This document shows, in pieces, positions 10,273 through 17,165 of a stretch of DNA of 34,780 nucleotides (positions are counted from its first letter, which is position 1; each line of letters starts with the position of its first letter). This DNA is from Stutzerimonas stutzeri SDM-LAC (GTDB lineage Bacteria > Pseudomonadota > Gammaproteobacteria > Pseudomonadales > Pseudomonadaceae). The notes beneath the pieces are model-generated. The model was given only the letters and a program-made list of their open reading frames with translations. It was not told the origin of the DNA and did no database searches. Location: assembly GCF_000235745.1 (NCBI RefSeq), contig NZ_AGSX01000017.1, positions 1 through 34,780 of the forward strand, in the 5' to 3' direction. The position numbers and the translations under genes are program-made.

Positions 10273-11472
10273 TCATCCTGCCATTCTCCTCAAAATTGTC
10301 AGGGCCGGCCCACGCGAGTCGGTAGCCGAAATCCTGTTGGCTTCATCGATCAGTTTGCCCAGCTCGGCGGCTGAATAGTGACTGGTGATGCTGCCGTTCT
10401 TGTGGCCCAGCAGAGCCTTCCTGTCTTCCTCCGTCACACCAGCAGCCCGAAGTCTTCGACCGAAGGTGTGCTTCAGATCGTGAACGCGGATCGAAGCAAA
10501 TCCAGATGGAGCAGGGCGCATGAAGCGCTCCTGGAATTTCTTCGCAGCTCTGACCCTGGCTTTCTTCCATGCCGAATCGTTCATCCGGTGAACTGGAGTG
10601 GCCTTGCCGTTTCGATCGGGTTGTCCGTAAGGAAATACCCAGACCGGATCAAGCCCGCGCTGTCCCTCGATGACCGACTTGGCTACGTTGTTGAGCACCA
10701 CGAGGCGCTCGTCGCCGTTCTTGACCCCGGAACTCTCATGTCGGCCACCAAAATCCGCCGGTATGAGAAATACGCTGGTGTTGAGCTCAGGAATCGGTAT
10801 CTCCCAATCCCAGCGAAGCTTCACGACCTCCTGTTCGCGTGAGCCGCTGTTGACCTTGTACAGGGCCATGCGGCGCAAATGATCGGGCAGTTCGGCGAAG
10901 AGAATCGACTGCTCTTCCCAGGACATAGGGTAGGGGAGTCGCCTCGTCTTCTTCTCTTCCAGCTTGGTGATCATCGGCACAACGTCGAGCCAAGGACGCT
11001 TCTGTTCATCACGCCATTTTCGGGCGCACAGGTTCAGGATGCGTATGACGCGCTCCAGAGCGATGTTCACCGTGCGGTGTGAGACGCCAGGCTTCAACTT
11101 GCCATCGCTGGTTCTGGTGCTCTTGAGGCGATCCCTTATGTAGGGAGCCAGGGTCTCGTCGTCGACATGAGTAAGAGGCTGGTCGCCAATATACGGGTCC
11201 AACTGCTCCAGATAGATGGCTGTGAGGCCTATCGACGGCTGGTCCCTGTACTCGGTCAGGTAGCGCGTAGCGGCTTCCCGCCAGGTTCTGATCGTACGGA
11301 CGCCGTAGATCTTCTGTTCCCGGAGCTTTTCCAGCTTGTGTATCAGGTATTGCTCTGCCTCCTTCCTATCGCTTGATCCAGTGCTTTCCTGAATTCGCTG
11401 ACCTCTGAAGACCTTGTCGATGTGCCAGATCCCGTTCCTTTGGTAGAGGCCGCTAATGGTTTTTCGCGCCAT
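10273..11472 (-). CDS. Tyrosine recombinase (island integrase)
   Basis: 399 aa. An N-terminal arm-type and core-binding region (about 1-175) is followed by the catalytic domain with Arg212 in GSREQEVVKLRW, box II HDLKHTFGRRLRAAGV (His331), LLGHKNGSITSHYS (His357) and the nucleophile Tyr366. The usual Arg of the H-x-x-R motif is Lys334. It catalyses integration and excision of the element at the adjacent tRNA-Pro. The ATG at 11472 has AAGGAG upstream on the minus strand and lies inside the 3' part of the excisionase-like gene. The frame is intact, so it may still be active, while the conjugation genes are broken. Confidence 0.92.
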   Translation of the reverse strand: MARKTISGLYQRNGIWHIDKVFRGQRIQESTGSSDRKEAEQYLIHKLEKLREQKIYGVRTIRTWREAATRYLTEYRDQPSIGLTAIYLEQLDPYIGDQPLTHVDDETLAPYIRDRLKSTRTSDGKLKPGVSHRTVNIALERVIRILNLCARKWRDEQKRPWLDVVPMITKLEEKKTRRLPYPMSWEEQSILFAELPDHLRRMALYKVNSGSREQEVVKLRWDWEIPIPELNTSVFLIPADFGGRHESSGVKNGDERLVVLNNVAKSVIEGQRGLDPVWVFPYGQPDRNGKATPVHRMNDSAWKKARVRAAKKFQERFMRPAPSGFASIRVHDLKHTFGRRLRAAGVTEEDRKALLGHKNGSITSHYSAAELGKLIDEANRISATDSRGPALTILRRMAG

Positions 11473-11753
11473 GGTTTTTCTCCTTGGCGCTCGCTGCGGG
11501 AGTGATCATGTCCCTTGGCACCTTTCTTTTCAATGATGGCCCGGTCGATGTAGGCGTCTGCCCAGGCATCCAGCTCTTCGCGATCAAAGCCGATGCCTTG
11601 CACGCCAATGCGGAATTCCCGCACGTAAGGCCGGACGGTTTTGTTGAATTCTGTGCGGCACATGCCGAGGTAGGCGGGGGCCGCACTGGCTCGGAGGATT
11701 CGGGGTGGGCAGGTGATCAAGCGTGCGGCTATCTGTTCAGATGATGCGGGCAT
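11343..11753 (-). CDS. Excisionase/AlpA-like small DNA-binding protein
   Basis: 136 aa from the ATG at 11753, which has a perfect AAGGAGG eight bases upstream. The body ILRASAAPAYLGMCRTEFNKTVRPYVREFRIG...FDREELDAWADAYIDR has the shape of a short winged-helix/AlpA-type domain as in recombination directionality factors (helix, turn, contact helix, then a phrase like FDREELDAWAD). The C-terminal 45 residues are low-complexity and basic or Ser/Thr-rich. Its last 130 bases overlap the integrase start in another frame, so the two are probably co-transcribed and translation-coupled. Role as excision factor or regulator of int is inference from position and fold; no assignment to a named family is certain. 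Confidence 0.72.
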   Translation of the reverse strand: MPASSEQIAARLITCPPRILRASAAPAYLGMCRTEFNKTVRPYVREFRIGVQGIGFDREELDAWADAYIDRAIIEKKGAKGHDHSRSERQGEKPWREKPLAASTKGTGSGTSTRSSEVSEFRKALDQAIGRRQSNT

Positions 11754-11942
11754 GAATATCGCCTCCTTATCGACCCTGATCCGTTCTGCAGATGCTGTCC
11801 GTTGCTCGCCGGGCGAACAACGTGGTGGAGGGGGCTGGGGAGGGTTTGGTACAACAACCGTTTTGGTTCGGTTTGACCTGATGGATCGTGGCGTATGGCC
11901 AGCCGCTGGCTGGTCGGCGATATCAGGCTTGAGGATTGATAC
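11754..11942. promoter_or_regulatory. Divergent intergenic region with inverted repeat
   Basis: The space between the excisionase-like gene and the rightward frameshifted gene contains AACCG (11856-11860) and CGGTT (11869-11873) eight bases apart, a candidate operator for a small HTH protein. No clear -35/-10 pair was identified. Confidence 0.35.
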
Positions 11943-13242
11943 ATGTCTTCCGAAGAGGTAGCCCAGCAACCTGGTTCCAGCCCTGGTGGCCCAGTCAGTC
12001 GTGAGGAGATGTACGCAGAGGTGTGGCGGCGTCCCATGACCAAGATCGCAGATCACCACCGTGTTTCTTCCAGCTTCTTGGCGCGCGTGTGTGCCCGCAT
12101 GAATGTCCCCCAGGCCGCCGCGCGGGCACTGGGTAAAGCTGGAGAGTGGAATACCAAGTCTTCAGCCACCGCTGCCTGAGGCTGGGCCTGGTGATCTTCA
12201 GGTCTGGCGCAGGGGAGATGCTCTTGGTGCTGTTTCTCAACCGGCTCCGAAGGCATCGGTGCCGCGTAAAATCAGGCCTGAACAGCTCCGGATATCACGA
12301 TCAAGGCAGCACCCTGTTGTTGTGGGGGCGCATGAAGTCTTTGAGCAGGGGCGCGTCGTCGACCAGGGCTTCCTCAAGCCCGGGAAGCAGCGCCTGGTAG
12401 ATGTTGTGGTGACCAAATCGCAACTTGAGCCTGCCCTCAAGCTTGCTAATCAGCTGTTTCTCAAGTTGGAGGCTGCCGGCCATCGCGTGATGTTTGCTCC
12501 GAGTGACCGCACCTATGCCCGTGCCTCGTTTGATGAGCATGAGCACCCACCCAAGAAACCAAAGCACCGGTATCCGGCGTTGTGGTCACCCTCCAAGCCC
12601 ACAGTGGTTTTCGTCGGGACGGTTGCCATCGGGCTGACGCTGTTTAAGATGACGGAGGAATTGGAGGCTCGGAATATCGATGGTGAGTACATCCCTACCT
12701 CTAAGATCTCGGCGCAGCAACTGCGCCGCTTGAGCTCTGCTTGGAACTGGACGACCCGAATGGACTTTGCGACCGGCCGTCTATGCATAAGGGCTTTCTC
12801 TCCCTACCTAGGTGCGGGTTGGTCTCAAAGTTGGAAGGAGGTCAAGCAAAGTTCGTTGCGTGGCCAGTTGGATGAGATCGTCCAGCAGCTCACGGACGCC
12901 GCGCCTGTAATTGCTCGATTGGTAGAAGAGGCCGAGGAGCAGGCCAGGATTCGGCAGCAGGAGTGGAGGGAGCAGTTACGCCGGCTCGAGGAGAGAGAAC
13001 GGATTCGACTTCAAAACGAGGCAAGGGAGCAGGCGAGAGCTGATTTGCTGAGCGCCATCAAACAGTGGGATGACATCAAGCGGATCCAGGCCTTTTTCAG
13101 TGATGCTGAGAGCTCCGTATCGAATCTGCCCGAAGCCGAGCGGTGTATTGCTATGGACAAGCTTGCCCAAGCGCGTGAGCTTGTTGGCGAGCTGGATCCG
13201 CTTCAGGCGTTGCTGGAATGGAAGGGGCCGCGGGAGCGCTGA
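11943..13242 (+). pseudogene. HTH / coiled-coil accessory protein broken by a one-base frameshift
   Basis: Two overlapping frames make one protein. Frame A (ATG 11943, GAGG upstream) gives about 55 sensible residues with SREEMYAEVWRRPMTKIADHH and SFLARVCARMNVP, an HTH-like N-terminus. Sense then passes to the frame starting near 12103, which reads PRPPRGHWVKLESG and continues for about 375 residues. Removing one C from the five-C run 12107-12111 restores RMNVPRPPRGHW without a break. The rest has a middle alpha/beta region and a Glu/Arg-rich coiled coil (about 300-360 of the joined protein, EEAEEQARIRQQEWREQL). I recognise the general type from proteobacterial accessory regions but know no function. 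A sequencing error in the C run, phase variation or genuine decay are all possible. Confidence 0.75.
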
Positions 13243-13273
13243 AACTGATTCTGTCTGGGTTTACGAAACTCGG

Positions 13274-13301
13274 AAAATGCTCACTGATAGTGAGCATTTT
13301 T
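13274..13301 (+). terminator. Bidirectional terminator between convergent genes
   Basis: AAAATGCTCAC (13274-13284) pairs with GTGAGCATTTT (13290-13300) around TGATA. T tracts on both strands make it suitable for the rightward frameshifted gene and the leftward fic gene. Confidence 0.85.
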
Positions 13302-13374
13302 ATATTTCTTAAACCTGTTGCCTGCTCTGAATGCATTGGTTTGTTCAGCTCGCCTAAACGATAAAAAGATGCGG

Positions 13375-14874
13375 CTATTGACGTGTTTCTCGAGCCGTGT
13401 GTTGCTCGCTAAGAACCTGCTGGGCAGTCTGTTCTATGTAGCCGAAGACTTCAGTGGGTACCGTGTACTGGTATTGCTTACGACGGTGCTTCGAAACAAA
13501 GCCATCATTGGTTAGGCACATCATCACCAGATTCGCCAAGTCGCTGCCGCGGATGTCGAATCGTTCATCCACAGCCCTGTAGACGGCGTCGTAGCACTCC
13601 AGAAAAGCGGCTTCTTCGCGGAGTTCGACCTCCAGGGCGTGCTGAGCCATTTCCATGGTGAAGATGACGCAGGCAGTTGCGTCCCAGTAGCGGTAGATCG
13701 CTGCATCTCCCTGGAAGTCGAAAGCCAACTTGCCAAAGTCGATCCACTGCACATCCCAGAAATCCCGGGCTGGGCGGGAGAATCCCTGCAGGGCCTCCAG
13801 ATACAGGCGCTCCTCACGTTTCATTGCCACCGACACTGGTAGTAGCAGGCCGTTCTCCAAGGCGCCTGCGCGGCAAAGTGCCTGGTGGATCAGGAATCGG
13901 GATAGGCGTCCGTTTCCATCCATAAAGGGGTGGAGAAATACGAAACCAAAGGAAATGACTCCAGCTGCTACCAGCGGGTCGATCTGGGTGGGGGCCTCAT
14001 TCGCAAACTGCATGAGGTGCTCCATCAGTTCGCGGCACAGCTCTGGTGGTGGAGGAACGTAAGTCACCCCGGCAGCCCCTTGAAGGGCTCCTGCGAGGTG
14101 GTTTTGTTCATGCCTGAATGCCGCAGCTAGATCATAAGGGTTCGATACCGTGGCGTTCTGCAGCGCCACCAGATACTCCTCGGTCAGCGGCTGGCGTTCG
14201 TGTGCCTGGCGTAGCAGGTGAATGAATCGCCGAGACTTGTCCTCGTTCGGCGCTTCGCGTTCTATAGCGAACGAATCCTTGGTCTCATGCAAATAGGCCC
14301 AGTTGATCGCCCGATCCATCATGACCGGAGGCAGGGACTCCATGAAGGCTTTCGCCCGGCCAAGTATGTCGTGCTCCTGAAGTTCGATCAGCCTGGCGGT
14401 TCTTTCCACGGTGGCGCAGTAACCCACGTCGCCAAGGCCGTTGAATTCCACCCGCCACCGGGAGTTTCTTGTTCCCGGGCAGGTCACGTAGCGCTTGGGA
14501 TCGAAGAGCGGCACGAAAGCCCCCCGAACCGGAGCATGCTGAGGAACCTCCTCGCCGGTGAATGCTTCTCTCAGATAGCACGCCTTGCGAATGTAGATGC
14601 CGTTGGGCGCCTCCTGCAGGGCATTCTCCAGGGCTGCGACTGGTATCTTGGGGAAAGCCTGAGCCAGAATGGCAAGATTGACCCCCTCATGCTTCAGCGC
14701 GAAGAGGACATGGCCCAGCAAGTCATCAGCAGCCGGTGCGATGGCAGATGGTACAGCCAAGGTCTGGCCTATCTTCTTCAAGCGAGTGACAGGCTGCACA
14801 ATCGCTGGCAGATGCAAGGGGAATGCGGACAGTTGCATGGCTTCGCGTAGCCAAGCGTAACCGACTAGGTGCAT
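13375..14874 (-). CDS. Fic-domain AMP-transferase-like protein
   Basis: 499 aa from the ATG at 14874, which has AAGGA nine bases upstream; a TTG 75 bases earlier is also in frame but lacks a ribosome-binding site. The Fic core motif is complete: HPFMDGNGRLSR with His315, Asn321, Arg323 and Arg326, so transfer of AMP (or another nucleotide-derived group) to a target hydroxyl should be possible. SFAIER at 201-206 sits where the autoinhibitory helix ([S/T]xxxE[G/N]) is expected; the inhibitory Glu205 is present, with Arg after it. The N-terminal 170 residues and a C-terminal helical part (possibly winged helix, DLANLVMMCLTNDGFVSKH) frame the domain. Cargo of the island. Target and biological role are unknown. 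Confidence 0.9.
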   Translation of the reverse strand: MHLVGYAWLREAMQLSAFPLHLPAIVQPVTRLKKIGQTLAVPSAIAPAADDLLGHVLFALKHEGVNLAILAQAFPKIPVAALENALQEAPNGIYIRKACYLREAFTGEEVPQHAPVRGAFVPLFDPKRYVTCPGTRNSRWRVEFNGLGDVGYCATVERTARLIELQEHDILGRAKAFMESLPPVMMDRAINWAYLHETKDSFAIEREAPNEDKSRRFIHLLRQAHERQPLTEEYLVALQNATVSNPYDLAAAFRHEQNHLAGALQGAAGVTYVPPPPELCRELMEHLMQFANEAPTQIDPLVAAGVISFGFVFLHPFMDGNGRLSRFLIHQALCRAGALENGLLLPVSVAMKREERLYLEALQGFSRPARDFWDVQWIDFGKLAFDFQGDAAIYRYWDATACVIFTMEMAQHALEVELREEAAFLECYDAVYRAVDERFDIRGSDLANLVMMCLTNDGFVSKHRRKQYQYTVPTEVFGYIEQTAQQVLSEQHTARETRQ

Positions 14875-14907
14875 GTCAAAAATTCCTTTAGCTTGGCTCT
14901 GGCCCCC

Positions 14908-14936
14908 AGATTTTCTTGAGTGAAACAAGAAAATCT
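14908..14936. repeat. Perfect 11-bp inverted repeat upstream of fic
   Basis: AGATTTTCTTG (14908-14918) and CAAGAAAATCT (14926-14936) are exact reverse complements with a 7-base loop, 33 bases before the fic ATG. It could be an operator, or a hairpin in the fic leader. Confidence 0.75.
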
Positions 14937-15075
14937 TCATTTTTTCCAATTCTACTAATTTTTTCTTAATTTATTCAGGTCGATTTCGTCCGAGTGCCTT
15001 TGGGGGCGAAGGACCGCGCTCACGTTTGTTATCAGGGCTTAAAGGGCGGCCAGCCAGGGTAAACCGATTCGGTTG

Positions 15076-15296
15076 TCAGCTCGTTTTACCAAGTCTCCTG
15101 AACACCCGATCCCTCGCCATGAACGCCTCCAGCATGTACGGAACGAGCGTCAGGGCGTCGACCTCTCACCGTAGGTCTGTGAGCGCAGCGCCGCGTAGCG
15201 CTTGAGGTCAGCCTTCAGGCTGGCCGGGCAGGTGAAGGTCAGCTTCACGTTCTCGGTTTTCGGCAGTGGGCCGAGACGCAGTTTGGTCGTGCTCAT
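15076..15296 (-). pseudogene. DUF2274 protein, frameshifted copy
   Basis: Reading left from the ATG at 15296 gives MSTTKLRLGPLPKTENVK, KLTFTCPASLKADLKRYAAL and SQTYGE, nearly the same as the intact copy at 16857-17150, then a premature TGA. One missing base just after the GE codons accounts for it; in the next frame the end reads VDALTLVPYMLEAFMAR and stops at 15076-15078. DUF2274 proteins accompany trbI in Tn4371-like and related conjugative elements; here no trbI remains beside it. The copy is a relict of a Trb-type element distinct from the one at 17147-19978. Confidence 0.85.
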
Positions 15297-15313
15297 TGCA
15301 GGCTCCCTGTTCA
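15094..15313. repeat. Diverged direct repeat, copy 1 (DUF2274 region)
   Basis: This stretch matches 16947-17165 in the same orientation, with numerous mismatches and one indel. On the left, similarity begins abruptly at TCTCCTGAA in both copies, and the flanks differ completely. The divergence shows that the copies are not a recent duplication. Confidence 0.75.
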
Positions 15314-15370
15314 ACGTCCGTGACGCCGACCGGTGTGGCTGCGAGCAATACCTACAAGTATTGATGGATT

Positions 15371-15667
15371 TTATCGGCGCCCCCGGGTACGTCCTGTTTG
15401 TTTGATTTCTTCAAGCGAGACAGGCCGCTCATGCTTGAATAGTTCAGCGATTTGGCGTGTTGCACCAAGTGCTGTAGCGATGAGCACCAGAGCATCAAGG
15501 GTGATCTGCCCAGTGGACTCGAATCGCTTGATGGTCGATTCTGAAACACCCGCCATCTTCGCCAAGGATTTGCGGGAGAGGTTCTGTGCGAGTCGCGCTT
15601 CTCGAGCGTTGGCACCGACCTTCTGGGCCAGTTCGTCTGGAGCGAGCAGAGAATGGGTTAGGGCCAA
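15371..15667 (-). CDS. Xre-family HTH regulator
   Basis: 98 aa. Residues about 20-75 form a Cro/C1-type helix-turn-helix: ANAREARLAQNLSRKSLAKMAGVSESTIKRFES then ITLDALVLIATALG. The start is a TTG at 15667 with AAGG seven bases upstream; no ATG is available before the HTH. No toxin gene lies next to it, so it is either an orphan antitoxin-type regulator or what remains of a larger module. The repeats at 15680-15732 upstream are candidate autoregulatory operators. Function beyond DNA binding is not claimed. Confidence 0.75.
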   Translation of the reverse strand: MALTHSLLAPDELAQKVGANAREARLAQNLSRKSLAKMAGVSESTIKRFESTGQITLDALVLIATALGATRQIAELFKHERPVSLEEIKQTGRTRGRR

Positions 15668-15679
15668 GATAAGACCTTA

Positions 15680-15732
15680 TTTAATGGTTCACTTATGGTC
15701 CATTATGCGTCATAAAGTACTTTAATGGTTCA
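15680..15732. promoter_or_regulatory. Iterated TGGTTCA-type operator repeats
   Basis: A 12-base direct repeat TTTAATGGTTCA occurs at 15680-15691 and 15721-15732; a variant TGGTCCA is at 15696-15702. They lie immediately upstream of the leftward Xre gene, as expected of operators bound by its product. Confidence 0.55.
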
Positions 15733-15861
15733 AATGTGACCTTTTGTATTTTGCTGGCCTGGATTGCTCTAGGGCGGAGATCGCATGCCCGGGACAGACC
15801 ACTGATGAATGCATCGATTTTTGGAATTATTAGCTCGCTGTATTTGATTTCTGCTGGTTCG

Positions 15862-15897
15862 GTATACGTTACATTCGGCCTAATTTGTCTCGTATAC
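15862..15897. promoter_or_regulatory. Paired GTATAC palindromes upstream of Xre gene
   Basis: GTATAC occurs at 15862-15867 and again at 15892-15897, 30 bases apart, just before the ATG at 15903. Spacing near three helical turns would suit cooperative binding of an Xre dimer. This is inference. Confidence 0.4.
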
Positions 15898-15902
15898 GGA
15901 AC

Positions 15903-16244
15903 ATGGTGGACTACTCCCTAATCACACTTCGACTTGGTGAGCAGCTTCGGCAGCGCCGTCTGAATCGTGGGTTGACGCAGGCAGCGCTCGCTTCCCTTGC
16001 GGGCATCACCCGTCAGAAGGTTATCGCCATCGAGAAGGGCGACCTCTCGGTGGGGATGATTGCCTATGCGCGAGCACTGGCCGCCCTCGACTCTGAACTC
16101 AATGTGGGTGCCGGCAGCTATGCCCACTCTGGACGAAATCCATGGAGTATTCGACTGATGACTGCCGTGCTGAGGATTCTTACCAGTGACACTGACTACC
16201 TGTTCCGCTACCACGAGGACGCCAAGCTTAGGCTACGGAACTAA
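15903..16244 (+). CDS. Xre-family HTH regulator
   Basis: 113 aa from ATG 15903; a TTG at 15885 would add six residues. The N-terminal Cro/C1-type HTH is clear: LGEQLRQRRLNRGLTQAALASLAGITRQKVIAIEKGD, continuing to ARALAALDSELNVG. This type of compact HTH followed by a short tail resembles the HipB/antitoxin-like Xre proteins, but no HipA-type kinase is present. Two GTATAC palindromes (15862-15867 and 15892-15897) precede it, possibly an operator. Its 3' end overlaps the convergent higA by 4 bases. Confidence 0.75.
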   Translation: MVDYSLITLRLGEQLRQRRLNRGLTQAALASLAGITRQKVIAIEKGDLSVGMIAYARALAALDSELNVGAGSYAHSGRNPWSIRLMTAVLRILTSDTDYLFRYHEDAKLRLRN

Positions 16245-16528
16245 GCAATCGCAGCAAAGCGCTCGATGTGCGGCTGTTCGCGATGCCTGGCTTGCCAAAG
16301 GTCGTAGTCGGCTTGCACTCCGAGCCAGGTGCGAGCTTTGCCGATGCCGGCCAACTCTAGGCGAACAGCCAAGTCCGGACTGACCGGCGCATGGCCGTGC
16401 AAGATGCGAGACAGGGATTCCCGCGCAAAACCAAGGCGGCGGGCAAGCTCGGCAATGCTGATGCCCAGTTCGGGGAGCACGTCCTCAAGCAGGGTTTCAC
16501 CAGGATGCGGTGGGTTGAACATGGTCAT
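16241..16528 (-). CDS. higA: HigA-family antitoxin
   Basis: 95 aa. Begins MTMFNPPHPGETLLEDVLPELG, the hallmark start of HigA antitoxins, then an Xre-type HTH (ISIAELARRLGFARESLSRILHGHAPVSPDLAVRLE). It binds and neutralises HigB and represses its own operon. AGGAGG is seven bases before the ATG at 16528. It follows the toxin gene, 17 bases apart, which is the higBA order (toxin first) opposite to most toxin-antitoxin systems. Its terminal codon overlaps the convergent Xre gene. Confidence 0.93.
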   Translation of the reverse strand: MTMFNPPHPGETLLEDVLPELGISIAELARRLGFARESLSRILHGHAPVSPDLAVRLELAGIGKARTWLGVQADYDLWQARHREQPHIERFAAIA

Positions 16529-16545
16529 GGATAACCCCCTCCTGT

Positions 16546-16824
16546 TCAGTGGTAGTCAAGGTAGTCGACGAGCTCGATGTCGCTACCCACGAATCGAAAG
16601 ATCACTCGCCAGTTTCCATTGACGGTGAGTGACCAGAACTCTTCCAGTTCCCCTTTTAGGGGATGTAGCCGCCAACCGGGGATGTCGAGGTCGGCGGGTT
16701 CATTGGCTCTATCCATAAAACTCAGCATTCGGCCCAGACGCTTTGCGTGGTCGGCCCGGATGCCTTTGGTTGAGCCAGATTCAAAGAAAATGCGTAGACC
16801 TTTGTGCCGGAAGCTTACGATCAT
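16546..16824 (-). CDS. higB: HigB/RelE-type toxin (mRNA interferase)
   Basis: 92 aa, the usual length. MIVSFRHKGLRIFFESGSTKGI and the C-terminal FWSLTVNGNWRVIFRFVG...VDYLDYH are typical of HigB, a RelE-fold ribosome-dependent endoribonuclease that cleaves translated mRNA. The NWRVIFRF strand carries the conserved catalytic Arg. Paired with higA downstream. The frame is intact, so the pair may be functional and can explain persistence of the surrounding island by addiction. Confidence 0.93.
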   Translation of the reverse strand: MIVSFRHKGLRIFFESGSTKGIRADHAKRLGRMLSFMDRANEPADLDIPGWRLHPLKGELEEFWSLTVNGNWRVIFRFVGSDIELVDYLDYH

Positions 16825-16848
16825 GGTGATAAGTGTGATGTATTAGGT

Positions 16849-16865
16849 CACGGTTTTCAACCGTG
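16849..16865. promoter_or_regulatory. Palindrome upstream of higB, candidate HigA operator
   Basis: CACGGTT (16849-16855) and AACCGTG (16859-16865) form a perfect 7-base inverted repeat 24 bases upstream of the higB start. HigA is known to repress its own promoter by binding such palindromes; the assignment here is inference. Confidence 0.5.
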
Positions 16866-17150
16866 TGTGGGTTTTCTGCCGTTGTCATCACGGCAGCTGG
16901 GAGGGGATGCAGGCTTATCAATTGCCGCTGCAAGATTGTGTATTGTTCTCCTGAAAACCCGACCCCTCGCCATGAATGCTTCCAGCATGTGCGGGATGAG
17001 CGTCAGGGCGTCGACCTCTTCGCCATAGGTATGCGAATGCAGTGCCGCGTAGCGCTCGAGGTCGGCCTTCAGGCTGGCGGGGCAGGTGAAGGTCAGCTTC
17101 AGGTTCTCGGTTTTCGGCAGTGGGCCGAGACGCAGTTTGGTCGTGCTCAT
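16857..17150 (-). CDS. DUF2274 family protein of a Trb conjugation operon, altered C-terminus
   Basis: 97 aa. MSTTKLRLGPLPKTENLK, KLTFTCPASLKADLERYA and GEEVDALTLIPHMLEAFMARGRVFRR are the DUF2274 domain (about 1-70), a small protein always seen next to trbI in mobile elements, of unknown function. The following 27 residues (TIHNLAAAIDKPASPP...) have no counterpart in the sister copy, which diverges at exactly this point. The natural end was evidently replaced at a junction, and translation now runs on into unrelated DNA. The ATG overlaps the trbI stop (ATGA). Confidence 0.8.
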   Translation of the reverse strand: MSTTKLRLGPLPKTENLKLTFTCPASLKADLERYAALHSHTYGEEVDALTLIPHMLEAFMARGRVFRRTIHNLAAAIDKPASPPSCRDDNGRKPTHG

Positions 17151-17165
17151 TGCGGGCTTCCTTGT
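16947..17165. repeat. Diverged direct repeat, copy 2 (DUF2274 region)
   Basis: Partner of 15094-15313. The shared left boundary TCTCCTGAA marks a recombination or deletion junction common to both copies. Confidence 0.75.

Noticed and set aside
14218-14850. Plus-strand frame of 210 codons opposite fic
   Set aside because: Antisense shadow of a verified Fic coding sequence; no recognisable protein.
14875-14949. TTG 14949 as start of the Fic protein
   Set aside because: Extra residues are low-complexity, lack a ribosome-binding site and cover the leader inverted repeat; ATG 14874 has AAGGA.
15885-15902. TTG 15885 as start of the rightward Xre gene
   Set aside because: No Shine-Dalgarno, and it would place coding sequence over the second GTATAC palindrome; ATG 15903 is preferred, though not proven.
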